Assembly (NCBI GenBank): GCA_023055425.1 | Contig: JALGPY010000008.1 | Location: 9,372,501-9,436,500 of the forward strand | DNA from: Linanthus parryae | Lineage: Eukaryota > Streptophyta > Magnoliopsida > Ericales > Polemoniaceae | Length of the DNA: 64,000 nucleotides | Direction of reading: 5' to 3' | In this document: positions 21,482 through 33,010 of the stretch, piece after piece | Position numbering within the stretch: position 1 is the first letter of the stretch | Layout of the letters: the number at the start of each line of letters is the position of its first letter | Translations under genes and position numbers: made by a program | Notes under the pieces: model-generated | What the model was told of the DNA's origin: nothing | Databases searched by the model: none | The model's input: the letters and a program-made list of their open reading frames with translations, nothing else

Positions 21482-23584
21482 CTAGTTTTGAACCCGTGCG
21501 ATGCACGGAAAAAATCATGTCTATCAAGACAATGTAATCGAGTCACGAAAATCATTAATTTTCTAAGGTTTAATTCCCGACATGAAATATCTCGAAGGCA
21601 TATATTTATTTCTACAAAGATATGATGATTAGTGTATTTTGAAATAATAAGAGGACAATAAGTTTGAAAAAAAAGTAAAAGAAGAAGAAGAAGAAGATTT
21701 CATACCAATATGCGAACTCGTTAGTAGTTTGTTCTTAAGTAGTTGGATAAAACTGCTCCCATATTAGATATGATACTAAATAACTTATATAGATGTTATG
21801 TTCCGTTACAACGCACATTCTTGTCCCGTGCACATCTGACTTTGGATTCAATAAATGTATCTTTGATTAAGTTAATTTTGCTTGAACTACAAAAACATTA
21901 AATAATGGTGATTGCAATTGACTGCAAGACTGAGATGTCTTTCTTCATGATGCAAATGGTTTACCAATATTCTAAGATAAAAATATATCCGTTCACAATA
22001 TCAATATATTACATTAAACTCTTTTTTTCTTCTGTTGGCAGCTTCAATTTATAAAAGGTAACTAACATAAGTGAACCAATCCACTACACGAAGAATTATC
22101 ATTCAACATTTATGTGGACAAACTTAAGGATGGGCAATATACATGAAAATTTAAAAATATATTTTCATAACGTTAATTCTATGACTCAAAGTGATGAATT
22201 ATTGATCGTTTCGTCTTCCTAATAAGTTATCTTTTATGAAATCGTCAAGATCTTAAATCCATTGCCTTATCGCATCGATAACTTCTACGTTATAATTTTC
22301 ATTTTCTTCCTATAGAGACAAAATGATGAAAAAATGTATTAACATAATTTAAATATTGGTGACACAACTTGAAAATACCCCAAACTTATGCAATGTGAGA
22401 TCAAGGAGTGATAATTTTAATACTTAAATGCGAATGAAAATCAATTATTTGTTGTTTTAATGTGAACTAAATAAGCAATAGTAGATCAATGTTTACAAAT
22501 CTCGAAAAGACAAAATAAACAAAAACAAATAAATTAATAATAGTGCCAAATGATTCAAAGTAGTATGAACATCTATACTCATATAGTGTTTACTTCCGTC
22601 CTTCATCAGCGGAGCTTCTTCAAGTATAGTCGTTTTTTACCTGTAGAAAAAATAATATGAATATGAAAAAAGTTCCTTTAGAAACAAACTAAAGCAAATA
22701 CAAAGGTTGAACCTGATTCAAAATGATTATGATAGAAAAATAGAGACGAGATAAAAATGGTGTTTACACTTGGCGAATGCACAGACAGAGATGCTAGTGT
22801 TTCTCATATATACATGTCTAGTGATAGTTTAATTTGGAAAATATATTATGAGCAACAATTACAAAGTTTTATTAGGCATGTTTACATTATAAATCGTGTA
22901 GGTTACCACTTTTGAAACTGAAATGAACTAAACAAAATCGATCATTTGGAGAGAAATAAGTGTAATCATGAATTGTTGACTTTTTCAAATCAAATTGTTT
23001 TTTTGAGAGCTATATATTTGATATATAGAATTTATTGAATAATGAATTATTGTCATGGGCTTAAATGTATGCAAATTTCCTTTTAAAAAAGAATATGCCC
23101 ATGCATATGTGTGCATATGCTTATTTTTCTTCTAATTATTTAGTCAAAATTTTCAAAGATTCTCTCAAATGAAAACTGATTTGATAATAAAGCATTTCAT
23201 TCGTTAATCAGTTACTTGATTGATTTTTTTCCGTTAATCACCCCCATTTTTTTCACGAATCCATCATCAATGTATATAATATGCCCTTTTTATACTATTT
23301 TAGACGTATTTAATTTCTCTCATTTCCGTTTATAAACATCAGACATACTATTTTGGAAGAATTTCAATTTCAATGTGGATACTATTTTAGACGTATTTAA
23401 TTTCTCTAATTTCCGTTTATAAACATCTGACATACTATTTTGGAAGAATTTCAATTTCAATGTGGATAAAAATATTAATTATTTGTACAATGCCCTGTGG
23501 CACTCTCTCGATGAAACTCTAAAATGTCCACGTGGCATTTTCTCATGATAAGTTGAAGAAGACATTCTCAAATAGTATATATAG
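21482..23584 (-). mobile_element. Non-autonomous Helitron
   Basis: On the minus strand the element starts TCTATATATACTATTTGAGA and ends with CTAG. A perfect 6-bp stem with a 3-nt loop (CCGTGC at 21494-21499, GCACGG at 21503-21508) lies about eight bases before that end. These are the TC start, subterminal hairpin and CTRR end of plant Helitrons. It sits between A and T and has no target duplication, as expected. The paralogous block at 39600-39610 lacks it, giving an approximate empty site. The interior is about 70% AT without a Rep-helicase ORF, so it cannot move by itself. Confidence 0.75.
23292..23466. repeat. 87-bp direct tandem duplication inside the Helitron
   Basis: The segment from 23292 (ATACTATTTTAGACGTATTT) repeats from 23379 with two visible substitutions and ends at about 23466. 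Confidence 0.85.
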
Positions 23585-23834
23585 ATTGGTTGAGTTTTTC
23601 TATAAAGTAAACTGAAAGACGCTCCCCCTTCTTTCCGTCCCAAAACGATAGTCTCTCATATGAATTTTGCACAGATTGATTTTTTTTCTTATAAAAAGTC
23701 AGATACTTTTTGCCTTACATTCCTCCATACCCATTTTCAAATTATCCACTTCCAAAATAAAGGTACAGCAGAAGGTCTATAAATTAATGATCTTGGAACA
23801 ACATACTATTGATTAAAAAGAGATTAATTTACTG

Positions 23835-23996
23835 ATTACTTGGCCTAGTGGTCGAGACTTGGGATTTAAGGGTTTGCTCCCCTTAAGGTCTTCAAACCGC
23901 ACGAAGACCAATAATCCATGGGACTTGAAGTCCCTTGAATTTATTCAAGGTACGTGCAAGTTGACCTGAAAACCATAGTTATCTAAAAGTAGTAAT
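23835..23996 (+). repeat. Candidate tRNA-derived SINE
   Basis: TTGGCCTAGTGGTCGAGACT resembles a tRNA A-box region. It is followed by a weak B-box-like stretch and an end reading CCATAGTTATCTAAAA. A second copy is at 39845-40005, but this is a paralogous block copy rather than an independent insertion. No clear target duplication was found. Confidence 0.35.
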
Positions 23997-24201
23997 CTCA
24001 CGAGAGACGTAAACCCAGTTCCAGTGAAATAGCATGCCATCCTCACGAGAGACGTAAACCAGCATGGAAAAACCGGATTCACATGCTTGCAGTTGAACTG
24101 CGCCAATAGGCAACCCATGGATTGCCCCAAAGTTTGAACTTAAGACCCTATGTGTAACACCCAACCCTAGAGTACTGGAGAAACTTCACTTAGGTTCCTC
24201 A
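23997..24201. other. Duplicated non-coding block (left flank of copia element A)
   Basis: The phrase CACGAGAGACGTAAACC occurs twice here. The block recurs at 57450-57611. There it runs straight on into the sequence that lies here after the copia insertion, which provides the empty site for element A. Confidence 0.75.
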
Positions 24202-24492
24202 AATTAGGATCGACTCGGAGCGATTTAACAACGCAACGAAAAACAAAACGAAATTAAACTACGAACAAGAACACGACGATTTACGTGGTTCACCAAATTG
24301 GCTACATCCACGGTCCACACCCACTTCAGTATGATGAACGAATGAAAAGTACAAAAGATGTCTCAGCCTCTCTCTGTGATGTGATACCCTAACCCTAGAG
24401 CTAGGTTAATATATATAGAGATAACTAATATGAAATTGCTTGTAAACCCCTCGAATTTAGACTAGGTTACAAAACAGTCTTCACACTTAACA
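24202..24492 (-). repeat. 3' LTR of copia element A
   Basis: This 291-bp LTR ends ACTTAACA. Its first two bases are AA where the other LTR has TG (TGTTAGGATC), a mutated terminus. Confidence 0.88.
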
Positions 24493-24579
24493 ATCTCCCA
24501 CATGAAGACTGATTAATTCTGAGTGTACTTCTCCCAGCTTCAATTCAACATCCTCCATGAGTGTGGACTTGGCCCCTCA

Positions 24580-27500
24580 TCATGCAACTAGGCCAACCGA
24601 AGCCAAGCAGGTTCTCAACTTCTCCAAGGTCACAACCTTGTTAAACATATCCGCAGGATTCTGGCTCGTGTGGATCTTCTCCAACTTTATCACATCCTTC
24701 TCCAAAAGTGAACAAATGAAGTGATACCTGACGTCGATGTGTTTCGTCCTTGCATGAAAAGTGGAATTCTTCGCCAGATGAATTGCACTATGACTGTCAC
24801 TATAAAGCTTGCAACTTTTCTGCTTCTTCCCAAGTTCCCTCAAGAAACACTGTAGCCAAACAATCTCTTTGCATGCTTCCTTAGCTGCTACATATTCGAC
24901 TTCAGTAGTAGATAGGGCAACAATTTTCTGCAACCTCGAAACCCAACTGATTGCTCCACTGCCAAGCGTAAACACATAGCCTGTAGTGCTCTTTCTTCTG
25001 TCCACATCACCAGCCATGTCTGAATCAACATACCCTTTCAAACTGATCGCCGACCCTCCATAGCACAAAGCTACATCCTATGTACCTCTCAGATACCTGA
25101 AAATCCACTTCACAACTCTCCAATGCTCCTTAGCGGGATTTCTCATGAATCTGCTAACAAATCCCACTGCTTGGGCAATATCTGGATGTGTGCACACCAT
25201 AGCATACATCAAGCTTCCCACAACAGATGCATAAGGAACTTTAGCCATGTATTTCTTCTCCTCATCTGTAGCTGGCCTCTGGTCTTTCGAAAGTTTGAAG
25301 TTACTCGCCAATGGAGTACTCACTGGTTTAGCATCATGCATGTTAAACCTCTTCAAGACTTTCTGAACATAATCAGTTTGTGACAAAACTAGCTTCTTGC
25401 CAATTCTATCCCTGTTGATTCTCATGCCAAGGATTTGCTTTGCAGGTCCCAAATCCTTCATTGAGAACTCCTTAGACAAGCTCTCTTTCAGCTTCTGAAT
25501 TTCCCCCATGCTTGATCCTGCAACAAGTATATCATCCACATACAACAAGAGAATAATGTAAGAATTCTTGAACCTCTTGAAGTAGCAACAGTGATCCCCG
25601 TGACACTTCTTGTATCCTTGCCTAGACATGAAGTTATCAAACTTCTTGTACCACTGCCTCGGTGCCTGCTTCAAGCCATACAAACTCTTCCTTAGTGTGC
25701 ACACCATATTCTCTTTACCTGCTGCTTTGTACCCTTGTGGTTGTACCATGTAGATGTCTTCTTCTAAATCTCCGTGTAGAAAGGCTGTCTTGACATCTAA
25801 CTGCTCAAGGTGCAAATCTTCAACTGCCACAATGCTAAGTACCGTGTGGATGGTGGAAATCTACACAACTGGAGAGAAGATTTCAGTGAAGTCTACGCCT
25901 GCTTTCTGCTGAAATCCTTTTACCACCAGTCTAGCCTTGTACCTCTTTGATCCATCACGCTCCTCCTTAAGTCTGTAAACCCACTTGTTGTGCAAAGCCT
26001 TCTTCCCTCGTGGCAACTCCACAAGATTCCATGTCTTATTGGAGTAGAGAGACTGCATCTCATCATTCATTGCATGCTCCCACTTGACTCTGGCTTCACT
26101 CTGAACTAATTCCTCGAAGCTCTCGGGTTTACCACTATCTGTGAGCAAAAGATATGGAAATGATGATAAATAACGAGCTGGAGTCTGACCTTCAGTCGAC
26201 CTTCTTGAAACTCTTCGTGTTGGAGCGACTGCTTCAATTTCTGAACTTTGTACTGGAGCAGGGGCTTCAACTTGTGGTTGGACGTCTCCAATATCAAGAT
26301 ATACTGTTTCCTTCTCATCTGAAACCTGTCCCTGTTTCCAATCCTTGTACATAACTGACTCGTTAAATACCACATCCATGCTTCTAACAACTTTGTGCTT
26401 ATCGAAATCCCAAAATCGATAGCCAAAACTGTTAATGCCATATCCGAGAAACGCACCCTTCTTCGACTTAGGATCTAACTTGGACCTCTGTTCAGCATCA
26501 ACATGAACATAAGCGGTACATCCAAATGTTCTCAAATGCGACAAACATACCTGTTTTCCTGTCCAAGCTTCCTCAGGCAATCCAAAGTCTAGTGCTGTCG
26601 ATGGACCTCTGTTGATTAAGTATGCATCTGGGTTCACTGCCTCAGCCCAAAATGACTTAGGCAATCCAGCGTGTATCCTCATGCACCTTGCACGCTCTGT
26701 GAGTGTTCTATTCATGCGCTCTGCAAATCCATTCTGTCTAGGCTTGTTTGGAATTGTCTTATGTCTTTTGATGCCGTTCTCATCGTAGAACTCCTCAAAC
26801 TCATTGCTGCAATACTCGCCACCATTGTCAAATCTCAAACACTTAAGTTTCTGACCTGTCTCGTTCTCAACAATAGCCTTCCACTTCTTAAACACATCAA
26901 ATACATCTGATTTGTTCTTTAAGAAGTAAACCCATAGTTTTCTAGTGGCATCATCAATAAAAGTAACAAAGTAAGACACACCTCCATTAGAACCTAACTT
27001 CGCTGGACCCCATACATCTGTATGCACTAACTCCAACCTGTTGAGCTTTCTACTGCGGCTAACTTTGGTGAAGCTGGCTCTCTTCTTCTTCCCGTAGACA
27101 CAATCCTCGCAAAACTCCAAATCAAGTTCCTTCAAACCCTTGAGCTTGCCTGTTTTGAGCATTATCTGCATGCCCTTTTCACTCATGTTTCCTAGCTTGT
27201 GGTGCCAGGTACTTGTGCCAATATCAGAAGACGCGACAGCTATGGTACTGTCCGTTCCTAAAGTCACATACAAATTACCCTCCTTCTTACCGTGAGCGAT
27301 CACCATAGATCCTCTTGTTACTTTCCAGGAATCAACTCCAAAAGTAGTTTTGCAACCTGATGCTGCAAGCTGGCCTACCGAGATAAGATTCCTCTTCAAC
27401 ATCGGGACATGTTTAACATCAGTCAACTGCAACGCTGTTCCATTATCCAAGTTCAGTTGGATTTCTCCCTTCCCAACAATCTTACATGCCTCATCGTCTC

Positions 27501-28419
27501 CGAGATACACCTTCCCGAAGTCACCCTGCACATAATTATGACGAATATCTTTTCTACCTGTCGCATGGAACGAAGCACCAGAATCGACCACCCACACATC
27601 CTCCTTTGAGGATACATATAATGTTAATGTTTCTGGATCACTTTCTGAAATATTAATAGAATCGTTACCTTTGTGGTTGTCTGACTTCTTCTTGCTTGGA
27701 TTCTTGCACTCCCTTGCAAAATGTCCGCTTTCACCGCAGTTGTAGCACTCAATGTCCTTAATGTCCTTTTTCTTCCACTTTGACTTTGACTTAGATCGAC
27801 CTCGATCCTTGTTTCCGTTCTTCCTGTCTGCTGATCGACCTATCTGCTCGACATACAACGCACCATAAGAGGATTTGCTAGATCCACTGCTCTTCCTGCG
27901 CATCTCTTCACCGAGTACCGTGCTCACCACGTTGTCGTACCCTAGCTTGTCTTTTCCAGCAGAATTGCTCACAGCAGCCACTACGCCACCCCAACTCTTG
28001 GGTAACCCGGACAGAACCAACAGTGCCTTCATCTCGTCATCAAAACAGGTAATCCCAACGGATTCCAGCTGGCTTATGACGATGTTTAAATCATTCAGGT
28101 GCTGGGAAACATTACCACTCTCGACCATCCTCATGTCAAAGAGCTTTTGCATGAGAAACACCTTGTTTGCTGCTGAAGGTTTCTCATACATCTGTGAGAG
28201 AGCATCCATCAAACCCTTCGTCGTCGTTTCTTTCGACACATTGAACAGAACTGACGATGCGAGACTCAATCTCACAAGTCCTAGGGATTTTCTTTCCAGT
28301 ATCTTCCACTGTTCGTCTTTAATTTCGCTTGGTTTCTTCTCAACTCCGTCCAACGGCAAGTACAAGTCCTTCTGATACAAATAGTCTTCTATCTGCATCT
28401 TCCATAGGCTGAAATTCAT
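24580..28419 (-). pseudogene. Copia element A gag-pol polyprotein, two nonsense codons
   Basis: The frame runs from Met at 28419 and is a complete copia order. It has gag; zinc knuckle CYNCGESGHFAREC; protease VVDSGASFH; integrase with HTDVWGP, FIDDATR and FDNGGEY; RT with QLDVKTAFLHGDL and the YVDD box; and RNase H with YVDSDMAGD and STTEVEY. The frame is interrupted only by TAG at 25861-25863 (early RT) and TAG at 25078-25080 (RT/RNase H boundary). Both are in frame, with no shift. All catalytic boxes remain, so loss of function is recent and by point mutation. Gag may start a little upstream, since the frame is open before 28419. Confidence 0.92.
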
Positions 28420-28953
28420 ACCGTGCAGATTCTCAACAAAGAGACCTGACCAACAGATCTGGAACGTCCAAAAACCCCTAGCTTGACTCCTGTTTCAAGT
28501 CAATCGGATTCCTGGGCGCTGAGATACATCCAAAACAAATTTGAACCAAACACGCACAATATCTGAAACTGAGGCAGCGTGGGCGAGAAGCACTTGATTG
28601 CTTCTCCTGTGCAGCAGTCGTTTGTCTTCTTCCTACTCACACAAGCAGCTTGTGTGTTTCCTCACACTGTTCGGTGACTCAGAGAACCAAACCAACCCCT
28701 CTGGTTGGTCACAAATTGGCAAACAACACAACCCTTCGTTGGGTCCACAAAAAAGCAACTAACCTGCCTACCCACAATTGAAAGAAAAAGATTTAACAAT
28801 TGTGATTCATAGTTACCTGTTTGAAAAAGTAATTGGTTGCCGCCGTCTTCGTCAACCACAAGCGCTATGCTACGCCGCCGATGAATTGAAGAACAAAAAA
28901 ACTATTTTTTTCTTTCAGTCCGATGCACGATTTGACCGGGCTCTGATACAAGT

Positions 28954-29787
28954 TGTTAGGATCGACTCCGAGCGATTTAACAAAGCAACGAAAAACAAAA
29001 CGAAATTAAACTACGAACAAGAACACGAAGATTTACGTGGTTCACCAAATTGACTACATCCACGGTCCACACCCACTTCACTATGATGAACGAATGAAAA
29101 GTACAAAAGATCTCTCAACCTCTTTCTGTGATGTGATACCCTAACCCTAGAGCTAGGTTAATATATATATAGAGATAACTAATATGAAATTTAGTACTGC
29201 AACTCGGGCGGGCTGGTCGGGTTGGCACCCTTGACCGAGCCTGACTTCGGTCGAGGCTGCCCAAGCCCAGCCCAGCCCGAGTTAAGAGCATTTTACCAAC
29301 CCGCCCGAGCCCAAATTCGTACAAATCAATTCGGGTTCGGGATGAATTCCGGGCTAGTACATTAAACTTTATACCTTCTTTAATACATAAGAGAATAATA
29401 AATTATTGGTAAAAAAAGAAAATTAACTTGTTCAAAAACTAAAACTATGGTTAAAACCGCTAATAATCAAAAGAAAACAAACATATTTGTCTGAAATATG
29501 CTACATAATTATCTCAAAATGTAATACTTATAGGTGGTTGTCATGCAAATCGGGAAATTCGGGTTAACCCGCATAATTGTGCCCAAGCCCGACCCTAATT
29601 GCAATTCGGATGGAGAATTTATGTCCAAGCCCGTCCAAATTACTAAAACTACATGTTCGGGCCCTATTTTACTTCGGGCTGGGCTCGGGTTGGTGGGGTT
29701 CAACCCGCCCAAGTTGCACCCCTAATGAAATTTCTTGTAAACCCCTCTAATTTAGACTAGGTTACAAAACAATCTTCACACTTAACA
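28954..29787 (-). repeat. 5' LTR of copia element A, with nested hAT
   Basis: It starts TGTTAGGATC and ends ACTTAACA. Removing the insertion 29192-29724 and one target copy leaves 293 bp matching 24202-24492. Confidence 0.88.
29192..29724. mobile_element. Non-autonomous hAT element inside the copia LTR
   Basis: The 8-bp target duplication ATGAAATT is at 29184-29191 and 29725-29732. Ends are TAGTACTGCAACTCGGGCGGG-like on the left and the complement of TAGGGGTGCAACTTGGGCGG on the right, a roughly 20-bp imperfect inverted repeat. The 8-bp duplication and TAGGGGTG-type end fit the hAT superfamily. Subterminal regions are rich in GGGC and CCCG motifs. No transposase ORF is present. Confidence 0.82.
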
Positions 29788-29792
29788 CCTCA

Positions 29793-30910
29793 GACTCTCG
29801 GGAATGTCCTCCGCTAAGCATGAGAGATGCTCAGGGTGGAGTCTAACCCCAACAGTCTTGTAACAAGACATCATTAAAGAAACTAAAGCTTAATATAAAC
29901 TTACTATCATGTAGTTTGCATACTTTGTAGTGTATACTTCTAAGTGATTGGCTATCTCCACAGTTTCCCGCGTACTCACTTTCTTCTCTAACATCTTCAA
30001 GCTCCATGGAATGCATACTTAAATAACTTCTGACAGAGTTACTATCTTCTCGAGTAACTTGGTCCGAATTGTTCAAATATGCGGGCATGACTTTGAAGTA
30101 TACTACAACATATCATCGGCAAACAGATGGGCAAAGTGAGAGGTTCAACCAATACTTGGATGTATATCCCAGGTGTATGACTAATGATAGGCCTTACAAA
30201 TGGTCTAAGTGGCACAGTTTGGCAGAATAGTGATATAACACTAATTTACCACTGTTCTCTACAATCAACTCCATTTGAGGCTCTTTATGCTTACAAGCTA
30301 CACCATTTTTCTTTCCATCAACTCAACAAAGATGGTACCTCTGAGGTGGACTCATTCCTTCACGACAGAGTTGTGTTGATTCAATTTCTCAAATATAACT
30401 TGTCCAAAGTATAAGAGAGTATGTAACTCTTTGCTAATAAGAAGTGAAAGAGAATTCCAAGTTGGTGATTGAGTGTATTGAAACTTCAATCTTACAGGCT
30501 ACAGTCAGTCATGATCACACTCAATTACAAGCTATCTGTCAGGTTTTATGGCCAATTTAAGATGCTGACAAGAGTGGGCATGGTTGCTTAGAAGCTCTAA
30601 TTACCAGAGTCCTCCAAAGTGCACAATGTGTTCCATTTGTCATCGCTTGAGAAATCACTCCAAGGTGCAAACATGCTATTGATCAAAGTCCACATGTGGG
30701 CATTGATTCCCATTTCTTGTAGAGCCAGTTGCTATCTTGATAGGAGATTGGTAAGACAAGGGTCCTCTTATACAGTTCAGGTACTCACTCAATGGGCTAA
30801 TCTCTCACGTGTCGAAGCTACTGGGGAGGACTACTACCAGCTCAAGGCATATATTCACCAATTTGATTAACGAGTGAATGAATCATCTCAAGCTGGGGGT
30901 GTGGGGCTTT
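29793..30910 (+). pseudogene. Ty3/gypsy integrase and pol C-terminal remnant
   Basis: On the + strand, broken frames spell gypsy integrase: LHGMH (about 30000), then TTYHRQTDGQSERFNQYL-like sequence at about 30110-30160, then STPFEALYAYKLHHF at 30270 and the linker to VLIQFLKYNLSKV. A later segment, HVSSLEKSL (about 30645) then VLTQWANLSRVEATGEDYYQL (about 30790), is the chromodomain-like C-terminus. A G-rich tract (AGCTGGGGGTGTGGGG, 30893-30908) resembles the polypurine tract before a 3' LTR. Many stops make it inactive. A paralogous copy lies at 57760-58735. Confidence 0.8.
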
Positions 30911-31655
30911 TCATGATCCTTGCTCATTTCTAAAGATCGGCGAGGATTCCGACTAGTTTACCGAATTCTCACTGTCGGTTTCCAAATATGATAATCAATA
31001 GTGAGATTATATTTTACCTAGAATGGTGCCGTTATGCTCCACCTAGGTTGCGTTCTTTACACTACAGCAACCCTTGATTGGTCCCTGTAAATTATAAAGT
31101 GGCATTGACCGTTATCAATTCAATCAAGTACTGGTAAATACATTTAGACTCACCTAATTCTTGTATTTTTTTTACTCTTATCTATATAAAGTGATGACTT
31201 GTATTGAAATGATATCGACTTGAAGAATTCATTTCCCTTTTCTGATGACCAATTCACATCCTACTGCCGTAAGTTGTGTCACCAGTTGATTTCTAAAGTT
31301 GAAGATTAGATCCATTAATTATAGTGATCAGAACAACCCATACTAATCTCAGCCTCCATTCGCGAATCAACGCACATCGAACCCACAAAAGCAAACCTAG
31401 AGAGAGAAGAGAGAGAAAGTAGAGATAGAGAAAAGAGAGAGAGAAAGTAGGGAGCAGTTGCTAGTGGTCATGGAATTTGGCGGCTTTGAGATCACAAAAA
31501 AACACATTACACAAACATAGTCATTATGTCAAATTGTAATGGTTCAAAGTGTATTTACCACCGTATTAAGAATAAAGAAACTAGAATGCGTAATTCATCA
31601 TCTTTCACTCAAAATTAACAATAAAAACCTCTAAAAAATTTACAATAAAAAATAG
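30911..31655. other. Probable decayed LTR and shared 5' flank of the intact F-box block
   Basis: No gene. Sequence from TCATGATCCTTGCTCATTTC onward follows the polypurine-like tract and may be the remnant of the gypsy 3' LTR. It is matched by 58735-59400. A GA-rich microsatellite-like stretch is at 31395-31460. Confidence 0.5.
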
Positions 31656-33000
31656 GGTCAATTACGTACTATCCACCTCCAGTTTGGAATAATAATCAAT
31701 GTACCACCCCCAATTTCAAAAATATATTATAACCACTCTAAAAAAAAACTATATTATCACCACCTCAAGTTTATAATTGTTATCAATTAAAAACTGGGTT
31801 CCATTTCGTCCATACTTTTCCGTTACTTAACGGATTTTTAGGGGTAAAGTGGTCAAATAAAGAAAAAGTTTTTTTTAGATAAGAGAAAAGGTTTTTTTAG
31901 AAGGAATAAAAGTTTTAATAAAGAAAAAGAATAAATAAAATGATCAAGAAGGTGCGGTCACCATTGCCTGCCGAATCCTCTTCATCGCCTTCTTCTCCGT
32001 CCTTTTAGGGACATGGTGAGCCAAAGGCAGAAACTAGCTCGGAAAATGAACAAGAAAATGAGAAACAAGCCACGAGTTTCTTTAAAAAAAAGAAGAAGCC
32101 ACGAGTTTGTGGTTTTAGATCTGTCTCTCTCCTTCTCACTCTCCCTCTCAATCACTCAGTCATTCCATCTCTCTTTCTCTCAATTTCATTCGCTTCATGT
32201 CTCTGAATCTCTTACGCTACCTCTATCTCCTCTGTAATCGGTGGCGGTGTGTGGTGGCGTCAGTGATTGTTGCAGTGGTGGTATCGGCCTCCTTGAGGAC
32301 TCACTGGGGCTTGGAGGGATGGGAGAGTGGGGATGTGCTCCCAGATCTTGTTCAGGTCCAGAGGGTTCACTTTTTTTCACAGCCGGCGAGCCTCAAACAC
32401 CGATCAAGCACACAAGCTAAATCCAAAAACCCAGCTCTTATTATGTACAGAATCAGACAAACTGGAGAACCAAGAACTGGAACTAATTCCAGATGTGGAA
32501 TCGAAATAAGGGAATCGGGAAATTGGGAATTTTCCTAAATTCGACAGACAAACACGAGGGGAAAACATGAGTATAGGGCTGGATTTTGGTTTGTTTCGGT
32601 CTTGAGATGGCGGAGATGTTATGGGTTGTGGTGATGGTGGTGTTTGTAGTAGGTAAGGGTGGTGGTTTTAGCGTTGATGTTCGCCAGTTCTGAATTTGTG
32701 ATGACGACGACAGTGGTTTTACGGCTGTGCCAGTGGTGTTGTTCTTCGAGTTCATATCTTTTGAACAGTGGTAGTGGTGGTGCTAGAATGGTGGTAATGG
32801 CGGTTACGTGGTGGTTTTTCTGTGTTCATATTTTTGAATTGACCAATTTACCCCTAAAGTCCGTTAACTAACGGAAAAATTTGGACTGAATGTAACCCAG
32901 TTGTTAATTGTTAACAATTACAAACTTGAGGTGGTGATAATATAGTTTTGAAACAGGGAGTGGTACATGAATCATTACCCTAAGCTGTAAGTAATAGACC
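31656..33000. mobile_element. MULE-like element 1 with long terminal inverted repeats
   Basis: The ends are GGTCAATTAC and TAATAGACC, with imperfect inverted repeats of about 150-190 bp. The left arm from 31656 pairs with the complement of 32870-33000, for example ATATTATCACCACCTCAAG in both arms. A 9-bp duplication AAAAAATAG / AAAAAATAT flanks it at 31647-31655 and 33001-33009, with one mismatch. No transposase motif is seen. The interior (about 31850-32860) is unrelated to the arms, more GC-rich in part, and includes Ser/Leu-rich ORFs; it may be a captured host fragment. Confidence 0.75.
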
Positions 33001-33010
33001 AAAAAATATA

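Larger units (their letters stand above)
24202..29787 (-). mobile_element. Ty1/copia element A
   Basis: Two LTRs (24202-24492 and 28954-29787) enclose one polyprotein region in minus orientation. The target duplication CCTCA lies at 24197-24201 and 29788-29792, and the paralogous block at 57607-57611 has a single CCTCA (empty site). The primer site, complement of GCTCTGATACAA at 28940-28951, differs by one base from the tRNA-iMet complement. A polypurine tract GTGGGAGA (complement of 24495-24502) precedes the 3' LTR. The right LTR is interrupted by a 533-bp hAT element. Without it the element is about 5.0 kb, normal for a Tork/Tnt1-like copia; the lineage is my tentative call. Confidence 0.92.

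Noticed and set aside
23835..23910. A functional tRNA gene
   Set aside because: The A-box-like start is present, but the B box is poor and no cloverleaf with an anticodon stem can be drawn. A SINE relic is more likely.
27875..28375. 166-codon + strand ORF
   Set aside because: It is the antisense shadow of the copia element A gag region and has no domain of its own.
32197..32538. 113-codon ORF inside MULE-like element 1 as a host gene
   Set aside because: It has no recognised domain and low-complexity composition, and it lies between transposon arms. It is kept only as a possible captured fragment.
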